Shown: positions 52,282-60,179 of the stretch, piece after piece | Position numbering within the stretch: the stretch's first letter is position 1 | How the letters are laid out: each line of letters starts with the position of its first letter | Assembly (NCBI GenBank): GCA_041648175.1 | Contig: JBAZPO010000004.1 | Location: 124,001 to 188,000, forward strand | Direction of reading: 5' to 3' | DNA from: Desulfobaccales bacterium | GTDB lineage: Bacteria; Desulfobacterota; Desulfobaccia; Desulfobaccales; 0-14-0-80-60-11 | DNA length: 64,000 nt | Position numbers and translations under genes: made by a program | Notes under the pieces: generated by a model | Database searches by the model: none | The model's input: the letters and a program-made list of their open reading frames with translations, nothing else | What the model was told of the DNA's origin: nothing

Positions 52282-54033
52282 ATGGAATCAGACCCATCCA
52301 AAGCAGTTGCATTAGAGCTGGACCAGACTCCAAAAAAACTCGGAAGCAGGGTAGGACTATGGGCCATGGTGATGCTGGTGTGCCTGGCTCTGGCAAATAT
52401 GGCGGGGTCCACGCCAGCTTGGGCCTTGAACGCCGACGAGCTGTTAGACATTATGGTGGACGAAGGCGCCATCACTCCGGAAAAGGCTCAGAAAATCAAA
52501 GAAAAGGCCCGCAAAATCGACAAGGCGAAAAAAGCCCAAGAGGATGCCAAACGGGCTCAGGAGTTACAACAGGTCAAGCAGGAAGCCAAAGCCGAAGCCA
52601 AAGCGGAGGCCGCCAAGGAGGCCAAAGCGGAAGTGAAAAAGGCCGTGCCAAAACCTGGGTGGAAGGCTTACTGGGATAACGGTCTGAAAGTGGAAAGTGA
52701 AGACGGTAAAAATAAGGTAAAAGTGGGTGGAAGAATCCAGTATGACGTCGCCAGCGTCTCTTCACCTACGCGCCGCTTTGCCGATCAAGTTTCGTTTGAT
52801 GAAGGGACCCGGCTTACCGGTTCCGGTGCAGAATTCCGGCGGGCCAGGTTGTATATCGAGGGCGACGTTTACGAAGACATCTTTTTTAAGGCGCAGTATG
52901 ATTTTGCCGGCGGCTCCACGGCATTCAAGGATGTCTACTTAGGGGTTAAGCATATCCCCTACATCGGGCATATCCGGGTCGGCCAGATGAAGGAACCCTG
53001 GTCGCTTGAAGAGCAAACCAGCAGCAATTTCATCACCTTCATGGAAAGAGCCTTGCCGAATGTATTCTCCCAGGAGCGCAAACCGGGGGGCATGGTTTAC
53101 AACACCGCTTTTAACAAGCGGTTATACTGGGGCACGGGAGTTTTCTTTAACACCATACGAGCCACCAGTGATACCGATGCCGGTGGTGATTCCTACCAAA
53201 ACTTTCAAAACTGGGACGCCACGGCGCGTCTCGCTGGCACTCCCCTGTATGAGGACAACGGCAAGCATCTGATCCACCTGGGTTTTTCTTACATGCACCA
53301 GTTCCGTAACGACAGCACGAACACGAATAACAGCGGTACGCCGACCTCTTTTGCCTTGCGCTACCGGCAGCGCCCGGAGGCGCATATTACCGACGCCCGG
53401 ACGGTGGACACCGGAGGGAATACCAACGCCCGGACGTTGTTCGCTCGAGGCCGCATTCTGCCGGTCGTCGGCCAGCGCGCCCTGATTGCCACTGAGGGCG
53501 TCAACCTGATCAACCCCGAGTTCGCTTTGGTGTGGGGTCCCTTCTCCCTTCAAGGCGAATACGTGCTTTCCGCAGTCGAAGCATCTCGCAGGCTAGCACG
53601 TCCCGTAAGAAATACTTTCTTAACCAGCGATAACCCGACTTTCCAAGGCGGCTACGCGTATGTCAGCTACTTTCTCACCGGCGAACACCGAACCTACAAA
53701 CAATCTGACGCTTGCTTCGACCGAATCAAGCCGAAGCGTAATTTTAATCTGAAAGGAACCGGCTGGGGCGCCTGGGAAGTGGCTTTCCGCTGGTCCTATC
53801 TGAACTTGAATAGTAGTGGGGTATATGGCGGCATAGAAAACGATTATACCATCGGTCTGAACTGGTACCTGACCCCCAACACTCGATGGATGTTCAACTA
53901 TGTGCAAGCCGAAATCACTGATCGCCAGGTCACCCCAAGCACCCAATACGCGGTTCCAACCAGAGCTTACCCGGAAAATTATGCTAACGGGTCAGTTAAC
54001 GTTGTGGAAACTCGTTTTCAGATTGATTTCTAA
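52282..54033 (+). CDS. Phosphate-selective porin O/P-family protein
   Basis: Outer-membrane protein of 583 residues. A signal peptide with a longer than usual N-region (cleavage near AWA, about residue 48), an Ala/Lys/Glu-rich coiled coil (about 65-120) and a beta-barrel of the OprO/OprP family with the KVGGRIQYD start and the aromatic C-terminal FQIDF. The coiled coil before the barrel suggests trimer contacts or peptidoglycan anchoring. ATG 52282 has GGGGGAG at 6 bases; a TTG at 52261 is less likely. A 6-bp hairpin (GAGCCG/CGGCTT, about 54056-54086) follows the stop. Substrate not certain; the family includes phosphate- and polyphosphate-selective channels. Confidence 0.9.
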   Translation: MESDPSKAVALELDQTPKKLGSRVGLWAMVMLVCLALANMAGSTPAWALNADELLDIMVDEGAITPEKAQKIKEKARKIDKAKKAQEDAKRAQELQQVKQEAKAEAKAEAAKEAKAEVKKAVPKPGWKAYWDNGLKVESEDGKNKVKVGGRIQYDVASVSSPTRRFADQVSFDEGTRLTGSGAEFRRARLYIEGDVYEDIFFKAQYDFAGGSTAFKDVYLGVKHIPYIGHIRVGQMKEPWSLEEQTSSNFITFMERALPNVFSQERKPGGMVYNTAFNKRLYWGTGVFFNTIRATSDTDAGGDSYQNFQNWDATARLAGTPLYEDNGKHLIHLGFSYMHQFRNDSTNTNNSGTPTSFALRYRQRPEAHITDARTVDTGGNTNARTLFARGRILPVVGQRALIATEGVNLINPEFALVWGPFSLQGEYVLSAVEASRRLARPVRNTFLTSDNPTFQGGYAYVSYFLTGEHRTYKQSDACFDRIKPKRNFNLKGTGWGAWEVAFRWSYLNLNSSGVYGGIENDYTIGLNWYLTPNTRWMFNYVQAEITDRQVTPSTQYAVPTRAYPENYANGSVNVVETRFQIDF

Positions 54034-54198
54034 AGTCTGAACCCAAAAAACCTATAAGGGCAGAGCCGAAAACTCGGCTTTGCCCTGAACTATCCGTAAG
54101 GCTTTCAGCAAGAGGGACTCTTGGCCGAAGAGGTTAATGGAAATGCAGTCGCCGGTGCAGCAAGTGGGGGTATCATTTGCCGAAGAGAACTGGTGACA

Positions 54199-54351
54199 AT
54201 GTTCATGGAAAGTCCATTTTATTTCGATATGTCGCTAAGGGAACGGCTTACCCTCGTACAGCAACACGAATGGCGCTGTTCCCATTGCGACCGGCGGACT
54301 CACTGTACCGCTACCAAGACGGGCAACATATATTATCAATTAAAGCCGTAA
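54199..54351 (+). CDS. Small hypothetical protein with a Cys-rich segment
   Basis: Possible 50-residue protein. Frame open from 54121, but ATG 54199 has GGTGA upstream and starts a more protein-like sequence (FYFDMSLRERL, then CSHCDRRTHC, a zinc-knuckle-like arrangement). No homolog family is known to me. It may be a small regulator, or an unused frame; short length makes this uncertain. Confidence 0.4.
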   Translation: MFMESPFYFDMSLRERLTLVQQHEWRCSHCDRRTHCTATKTGNIYYQLKP

Positions 54352-54682
54352 GTTACCTTCAGATCAACTCTGTCTGACCCAGTCTCTTAAAAAAATTTCA
54401 CCTGATTACTCCACCTCCAAAATAAAATAAACACTTCAGCCGGGAAGGGGAGTCAATGCGCCCGTCTAAGAGGTAAGCGAGCTGACAACGCAGCAGCTTT
54501 AAGAATTCAACAAAAAATGCCTTTATGTAAAAAAACTAAGAGATCTATCTTGTTTTGAGCCAAAGCCGTAATTATCCTGTGGACATGCGCCAAGACCCCT
54601 TTGGGATAGCTGTATTCTGAGGCCAGATAACGCTAGACGGGACATCCAACCCAAAGACCACTCTCAAAAGGAGGTAGTTTCC
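54352..54682. other. Intergenic, nothing recognised
   Basis: About 330 bases before the fasciclin gene. Apart from the AAAGGAGGT ribosome site at the 3' end no gene, promoter or repeat stands out. Confidence 0.45.
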
Positions 54683-55195
54683 TTGAAAACCAAAATTGTC
54701 GTATTGACTCTGATCATGGCTTTGATCCCGGTAGGGCTGATTATGGCCCAACCGCAGATGACGATCTACGATACCCTGAAGGCCAATGGCAATTACAATG
54801 CCCTGGTGGCTTTGCTCGATAAGGCCAATGTAGCCGAAGTGAAGCAGATGCAGGGGCCCTTCACCATATTTGCTCCCGATGATGCGGCTTTTAACAAAGT
54901 GCCCCCGGAAACCTTGAAAAGGATCATGGATGATGAGGCTATCGCGAAGAATGTAGCGTTCTTCCACATAATCCCGGGAAAATACATGGTCAAAGATCTT
55001 CCTGAACTTAAAGAATGCAAGACCCTGTGCCCCACCGCGGCTGCCCAGCCGCTCAAATTTACCAAGGTCGGAGTAGACAAGTACATGGTTAACAATGCCA
55101 ACATCACCAAACCCGACATGATGGCCACCAATGGGGTAATTCAGGGGATCGACATGGTACTGATCCCACCTATGGCTCCGCCAAAGGTTCCGTAA
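54683..55195 (+). CDS. Exported fasciclin-domain protein
   Basis: Protein of 170 residues. Signal peptide about 1-22 (cleavage after IMA), then a single FAS1 domain with both conserved boxes: FTIFAPDDAAFNKVP (H1) and the NG.IQGIDMVLIP (H2) end. FAS1 domains mediate adhesion and are secreted or lipid-bound. The start is a TTG supported by a near-perfect AAAGGAGGT at 7 bases; no in-frame ATG is near. It is monocistronic. The extracellular partner is unknown. Confidence 0.92.
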   Translation: MKTKIVVLTLIMALIPVGLIMAQPQMTIYDTLKANGNYNALVALLDKANVAEVKQMQGPFTIFAPDDAAFNKVPPETLKRIMDDEAIAKNVAFFHIIPGKYMVKDLPELKECKTLCPTAAAQPLKFTKVGVDKYMVNNANITKPDMMATNGVIQGIDMVLIPPMAPPKVP

Positions 55196-55704
55196 TACCT
55201 GAACGGGGTAACTTGAGCCCCGAAACCTGTTCCGTCTATCGTTATCTGGCCTCGGAATTTTTGCTGAATTCGTTTGAACGGGCGTCTTAATATCGCTTGA
55301 CACGGTTGAACGGCTTATAGCGCTTGCCGGAAGTTCTTTCCTTATTATTCCCCTCTCCCCTTGCGGGAGAGGGCTAGAGTGAGGGGGAAGTAATCTCTTT
55401 CCCGCTCCCATTAATAACTGAAAATCACGGTCTTGAATTGGGTCAGTAACCACCTTCTTTTGTCCCTTTTCCCCTTGGGGCTGAACATTACCCATAAGTC
55501 TATATCTTGTTGGTTCATCTCCTAAAATACCGTCTCCCCCCTGAGGGGAGCATTACACTTTGGGCAATTTAAAAATTGTCCCTGAGCCTTGTCTCTAAAG
55601 ATTTCCCTCTTATTTTAATCAAAGAGGTATTGCTGATTCGGGCGAGATGGGTCTGACCTTTACGGCTCAAACATTTGCCACCCTCGGGAGGAGGATCATA
55701 ACTG
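55196..55704. repeat. Intergenic with CCCTCTCCC palindromic repeat
   Basis: About 500 bases without a gene. The 9-bp stem CCCTCTCCC/GGGAGAGGG (55351-55373) is a dispersed GC-rich repeat of the same type as the element near 38450. A CCCCCTGAGGGGAG hairpin lies near 55540. Confidence 0.6.
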
Positions 55705-56394
55705 ATGACTACCGTCGCCGACCTGCCGGCACAAGATCCCTTTTGGTTTCGAGAATGTTTTTTGATACCCATGCCCATCGGCACGAAGGTGGTCAATCTC
55801 CGGGAATTGCTCCAAGCCCTTCGAGATGTGAGCGACTCGGTAATCTACTACCATCTGGTGCAATCCCGCCTGGCCGTGTCCCAGCCCGCGGTGGAATTTC
55901 CCAATGACTTCGCCCTGTGGGCCGCTACGGCCCTGCAGGATATGGCTTTGGCCGAAAAGCTCAGCTCCTTCGACCCCCTGGATTATGAGAATCTGGGTCA
56001 GGTACGCCAGGCCATGGTGGATATCATAGAGGAGTATTTATGGGATTTGCCCTTTGTTCCCTGGGCCCGTTCCGGGTTTGAATTCCATTTCTGCGAAGCC
56101 TCCACCGTAGTTATCCGTTCCGTGATTTCCGCCAACAGTCTCCAGGATTTTTGCCAGGCCCTCAATAAAGTGGGGTTGGATTCGATGTACTACCATTTCT
56201 TCGAGTCCCGCTGGCGTTTGGAAATACCCATGGACGATTTCTCTTACTGGATCGAGACCAATTTCGATTTTCCGGAACTGGTGGCGGCCATTCGGGATAT
56301 GGATATTTACTTCTACAATCTAAGGGAAATCCGCGCTACGCTTCTGAGCTTAATTCATCAACATCTGGGGGACACCTGTGATCTGCCTAAATGA
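55705..56394 (+). CDS. DUF5752-like protein of the alpha-glucan operon
   Basis: Protein of 229 residues composed of two similar halves (about 12-112 and 122-222): each has F.FRECF/FHFCEA, SVIYYHLVQSRL/SMYYHFFESRW, a DFALW/DFSYW segment and a YENLGQVRQAM/FYNLREIRATL end. It matches what I recall as DUF5752, found beside trehalose-synthase-type glycosyltransferases. ATG 55705 follows GGAGGAGG. The gene overlaps the GT4 gene by 17 bases. Probably a regulatory or scaffolding partner of sugar enzymes; that is inference. Confidence 0.75.
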   Translation: MTTVADLPAQDPFWFRECFLIPMPIGTKVVNLRELLQALRDVSDSVIYYHLVQSRLAVSQPAVEFPNDFALWAATALQDMALAEKLSSFDPLDYENLGQVRQAMVDIIEEYLWDLPFVPWARSGFEFHFCEASTVVIRSVISANSLQDFCQALNKVGLDSMYYHFFESRWRLEIPMDDFSYWIETNFDFPELVAAIRDMDIYFYNLREIRATLLSLIHQHLGDTCDLPK

Positions 56395-57601
56395 TTTTAA
56401 GCCCATCGTAGGTCCCGAGGTGATCGGACAGCTTGAACGCCTGTCAGAGGTTGTGGCCGGTCGCCGGTTTGTCCATATCAACTCCACCCGCACCGGCGGC
56501 GGGGTGGCGGAGATTCTGAACCGGGCCGTGCCCCTCCTCAATCAACTGAATATTAAAACCCAGTGGGAAGTGATCCTGGGAGACCCTTTCTTTTATGAGA
56601 TCACCAAGGCCATGCATAATGCCCTGCAAGGCCATAAAGTCCATTTCACTCAGGCCATGTTCGACCACTACCGGGAGGTCAACATGGAAAATGCCCGCCG
56701 GGCTGACTGGGAGGCCGACTTTGTTTTGCTGCACGACCCCCAGCCCGCCTATATGATCGAAAAGCTGCGGCCCCGTGCCAAACACTGGGTCTGGCGATGT
56801 CACATCGATGTGTCGCGACCCAACCTCCAGGTTTGGAGATTTTTGCGGAAAGTAGTGAGTCAGTATGACGCCTCGGTCTTTTCCATGTCCCAGTTTGCCC
56901 AAAGTCTGCCCCATCCCCAATATCTCATCCGCCCCTCCATTGACCCTTTGAGCGAGAAGAACCGGGAGCTGACCCCCGAGGAAATCCAGGCGGTGTTGGA
57001 CCGTCTGGGGGTTGAACGGGATAAGCCCATCGTTTTACAAGTCTCACGCTTCGATTCCTTTAAGGACCCCGTAGGGGTTATTCAGGCTTTTCGGATGGTA
57101 CGGCGGCATACTCCCTGTAAGCTGGTGCTGGCGGGCGGCGAGGCCACCGATGACCCGGAGGGGCCGCGTATCCTTGCCGAGGTACAAGAAGCAGCAAGGG
57201 GGGAATCCGACATCCAGATATTACTCTTGCCGGCCGACGCTCATCATGAAGTCAATGCCTTGCAGCGGGCGGCGGACGTGATCGTGCAGAAATCCACCCG
57301 AGAGGGTTTTGGCTTAACGGTCACCGAGGCCATGTGGAAGGGTAAACCGGTAATCGGCGGTGCAGTGGGAGGCATCGTCTTGCAGCTTCAGGACTACAAT
57401 ACCGGGTTTCGGGTATATTCCCCGGAAGGGTGCGCCTTTCGCATCCGCTATCTGCTGCATCGCCCAGAAATGGCCAAACGCATGGGGCAACTGGCCCGGG
57501 AGTTTGTCCGCAACCACTTTCTCATCACCCGAAACGTGCGCGACTACCTCACCCTGATGATCTTGTTGGATAAACAGGGCAGCCGCCTCATAGAATTATG
57601 A
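56378..57601 (+). CDS. treT: TreT-like trehalose synthase (GT4 glycosyltransferase)
   Basis: GT-B fold enzyme of 407 residues. N-terminal FVHINSTRTGGGVAEIL loop, the mid-domain VLQVSRFDSFKDP, and the C-terminal donor site TREGFGLTVTEAM all match retaining GT4 enzymes of the trehalose-glycosyltransferring (TreT) group, which join NDP-glucose and glucose to trehalose. GTG start at 56378 with GGGGG upstream; overlaps the DUF5752-like gene. It leads into the GH57 and TreY genes, so a trehalose role fits, although other NDP-sugar acceptors cannot be excluded. Cytoplasmic. Confidence 0.85.
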   Translation: MICLNDFKPIVGPEVIGQLERLSEVVAGRRFVHINSTRTGGGVAEILNRAVPLLNQLNIKTQWEVILGDPFFYEITKAMHNALQGHKVHFTQAMFDHYREVNMENARRADWEADFVLLHDPQPAYMIEKLRPRAKHWVWRCHIDVSRPNLQVWRFLRKVVSQYDASVFSMSQFAQSLPHPQYLIRPSIDPLSEKNRELTPEEIQAVLDRLGVERDKPIVLQVSRFDSFKDPVGVIQAFRMVRRHTPCKLVLAGGEATDDPEGPRILAEVQEAARGESDIQILLLPADAHHEVNALQRAADVIVQKSTREGFGLTVTEAMWKGKPVIGGAVGGIVLQLQDYNTGFRVYSPEGCAFRIRYLLHRPEMAKRMGQLAREFVRNHFLITRNVRDYLTLMILLDKQGSRLIEL

Positions 57602-57730
57602 TTCGGCTGTGGCAGGGCGGCGCGGTCCCGGCAGGCGGGTACCCGTGGTATTCTAAGGGAGTGGGGAGGTTCCTTTAACCCTGACGCCGCGCTCATTAAT
57701 TCTCTTCGTCCGGAGAGAAGAGGAGACCTG

Positions 57731-60154
57731 ATGGAAAGGTACATTTGCATTCACGGCCATTTTTACCAGCCACCCCGGGAAAACCCCTGGATAGAAGCCA
57801 TCGAGGTCCAGGACTCGGCTTACCCTTACCATGATTGGAATGAGCGCATTAATGCGGAGTGTTACGCTCCCAATACAGTCTCACGCCTACTGGACGGCGA
57901 AGGCCGGATTTTAAACCTGCCCAACAATTATGCCAAGATCAGCTTCAACTTCGGGCCCACCCTGCTGGCTTGGATGGAGCAAAAGTCGCCGGAAACCTAT
58001 GAGGCCATCCTAACCGCGGACCGCACGAGCCAGAAGAATTTCTCGGGCCACGGCTCGGCGCTGGCCCAAGCCTATAATCATATGATTATGCCTCTGGCCA
58101 ACCGCCGGGACAAATATACCCAGGTAATATGGGGGCTACGGGACTTTGAGTTTCGCTTCGGCCGGTTACCGGAAGGGATGTGGCTGCCGGAAACCGCGGT
58201 GGATTTGGAGACTCTGGATATTATGGCGGAGTTGGGGATTCGATTTACCGTCCTTGCCCCCGGCCAGGCCAAGCAGGTGCGTCCCCTGGGCCAGGAAGAG
58301 TGGGAGGATGTGAGTGAGGGACGAATCGATCCCACCAGGGCCTACACCCTCAATCTAACCTCAGGCCGACAGATCAGCCTCTTTTTCTATGACGGGCCCA
58401 TCTCCCGGGCCGTGGCTTTTGAAGACCTGCTCAGCCGGGGGGAAAATTTGGCAGAGCGGCTGACCGGCGCCTTTTTCAAAGAGCGGCAGTGGTCTCAACT
58501 GGTGCACATTGCCACCGATGGCGAAACCTACGGACACCACCATCGGTTTGGCGACATGGCTCTGACTTATGCCATGCAGTACATTGAGGAGAATAACCTG
58601 GCCCATCTGACCAACTACGGGGAGTACCTTGAAAAATCCCCCCCGACCCATGAGGCGGAAATCTTTGAGAACACCTCCTGGAGTTGCAGCCACGGGGTGG
58701 AAAGATGGAAGCAAGACTGCGGTTGCAACAGCGGCGGTCATTCCGGCTGGAACCAGGGCTGGCGCGCTCCCTTGCGGGAGGCCCTGGATTGGCTGCGGGA
58801 TACGCTGGCGCCCCTCTTTGAAGAGAAGGGCGGACAGTATCTAAAAGACCCCTGGGCCGCCAGGGATGATTATATCAAGGTCATCCTCAGCCGAACCCCT
58901 GAGAATATCGAGCGCTTTCTGGCTCAACATGCCCTAAGGCCTCTGACCGACGAAGAAAAGGTGACGGTATTTAAACTTCTGGAGGTTCAACGGGAGGCCA
59001 TGCTCATGTATACGAGCTGCGGCTGGTTTTTCGATGAGCTCTCAGGCATCGAAACGGTGCAGGTCCTGCTCTATGCCGGCAGCGCCATCCGGTTGGCGGA
59101 AGATATCGACGTCGAAGCACTGGAAACCGGCTTTCTGGAACGGCTGGAACTGGCCAAGAGCAACATCCCCGAGAATGGCGATGGGCGCTTGATCTACGAA
59201 AAGTTCGTCAGGCCGTCCATGCTGGATCTGGAAAAGGTGGCCGCCCATTATGCGATAAGCTCCCTCTTCAAGGAATACCCCCAGCAAACCGGGATTTATT
59301 GTTATTTCGTCGAACAGGAAGACTACCATTTCTCCGAGGTAGGGGTCACCAAACTGTCGTTGGGGCGGGTGCGGATTACCTCGGATATCACCAAGGAAAC
59401 TGCTACCCTGAATTTCGGCGCCTTGCATTTCGGTGATCAAAACCTCAGTGCCGGGGTGCAAAAGTTTCAGAGCCAGGAAGCCTATGAGGCCATGGTGCAA
59501 GAAGTGACCGAAGGCTTTGCTACCGGCGATTCCCCCGAAACCATCCGGCGGCTGGACCGGCACTTCGGGGCCTCCACTTACTCCTTCAAGTCCCTCTTCC
59601 GGGATGAGCAGCGTCGGGTGCTGAACCAAGTCTTGGAATCGAGCCTGGAGGAAACACGGTTCGTTTATGGCAAGAGGTACAGTAACCATGTGTCCTTCAT
59701 GCGTTTTCTCACCGAATTGGGCATCCCCCTGCCCCAGCCTTTCCCTTGCAATGCGGAATTTGTTTTGAATTCAAATTTGCGCCTGGCCTTCGAACAACCA
59801 GAAATAGATCCAGAGGACATCCAAAAACTTCTCGAACAGGCATCTGCTCTGCAAGTAAAGCTCGATGGGGTAAGCCTGGAGTACGCCTTGAGGCAAACCC
59901 TGGAGCGTTTGATGGCCGTGTTCAAGGAGACCAGTGAGTTCAATTTGCTCAAGCAACTGGAGGCCGCGGTGAGAATCGCCCGAGCCTTGCCCTTCGAGGT
60001 AAATTTTTGGAAGGTGCAGAATATTTACTATGAGATGCTTAACACCGTCTTTCCCGAATGGCGCTGGAAGGCCGAACACGGCGAGACGGAAGCTCACGAC
60101 AGGGTGGAAACTTTCCTGCAATTGGGGCGGGAGCTCTCCATAAAAGTCGATTAG
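57731..60154 (+). CDS. GH57 glycoside hydrolase with DUF3536 domain
   Basis: Protein of 807 residues. Residues 1-300 are a GH57 (beta/alpha)7 barrel: HGHFYQPPRENPW at the start, the glutamate nucleophile in GMWLPETAVD, and TDGETYGHHH with the acid Asp. The C-terminal half (about 300-750) is DUF3536, often attached to these enzymes. Family members are alpha-amylases or 4-alpha-glucanotransferases. GAGGAG ribosome site before ATG 57731. Together with TreT and TreY it forms an alpha-glucan/trehalose operon on the plus strand. Cytoplasmic, no signal peptide. Confidence 0.9.
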   Translation: MERYICIHGHFYQPPRENPWIEAIEVQDSAYPYHDWNERINAECYAPNTVSRLLDGEGRILNLPNNYAKISFNFGPTLLAWMEQKSPETYEAILTADRTSQKNFSGHGSALAQAYNHMIMPLANRRDKYTQVIWGLRDFEFRFGRLPEGMWLPETAVDLETLDIMAELGIRFTVLAPGQAKQVRPLGQEEWEDVSEGRIDPTRAYTLNLTSGRQISLFFYDGPISRAVAFEDLLSRGENLAERLTGAFFKERQWSQLVHIATDGETYGHHHRFGDMALTYAMQYIEENNLAHLTNYGEYLEKSPPTHEAEIFENTSWSCSHGVERWKQDCGCNSGGHSGWNQGWRAPLREALDWLRDTLAPLFEEKGGQYLKDPWAARDDYIKVILSRTPENIERFLAQHALRPLTDEEKVTVFKLLEVQREAMLMYTSCGWFFDELSGIETVQVLLYAGSAIRLAEDIDVEALETGFLERLELAKSNIPENGDGRLIYEKFVRPSMLDLEKVAAHYAISSLFKEYPQQTGIYCYFVEQEDYHFSEVGVTKLSLGRVRITSDITKETATLNFGALHFGDQNLSAGVQKFQSQEAYEAMVQEVTEGFATGDSPETIRRLDRHFGASTYSFKSLFRDEQRRVLNQVLESSLEETRFVYGKRYSNHVSFMRFLTELGIPLPQPFPCNAEFVLNSNLRLAFEQPEIDPEDIQKLLEQASALQVKLDGVSLEYALRQTLERLMAVFKETSEFNLLKQLEAAVRIARALPFEVNFWKVQNIYYEMLNTVFPEWRWKAEHGETEAHDRVETFLQLGRELSIKVD

Positions 60155-60179
60155 AACATGGCGTTGCCCAAGAGAAAAA

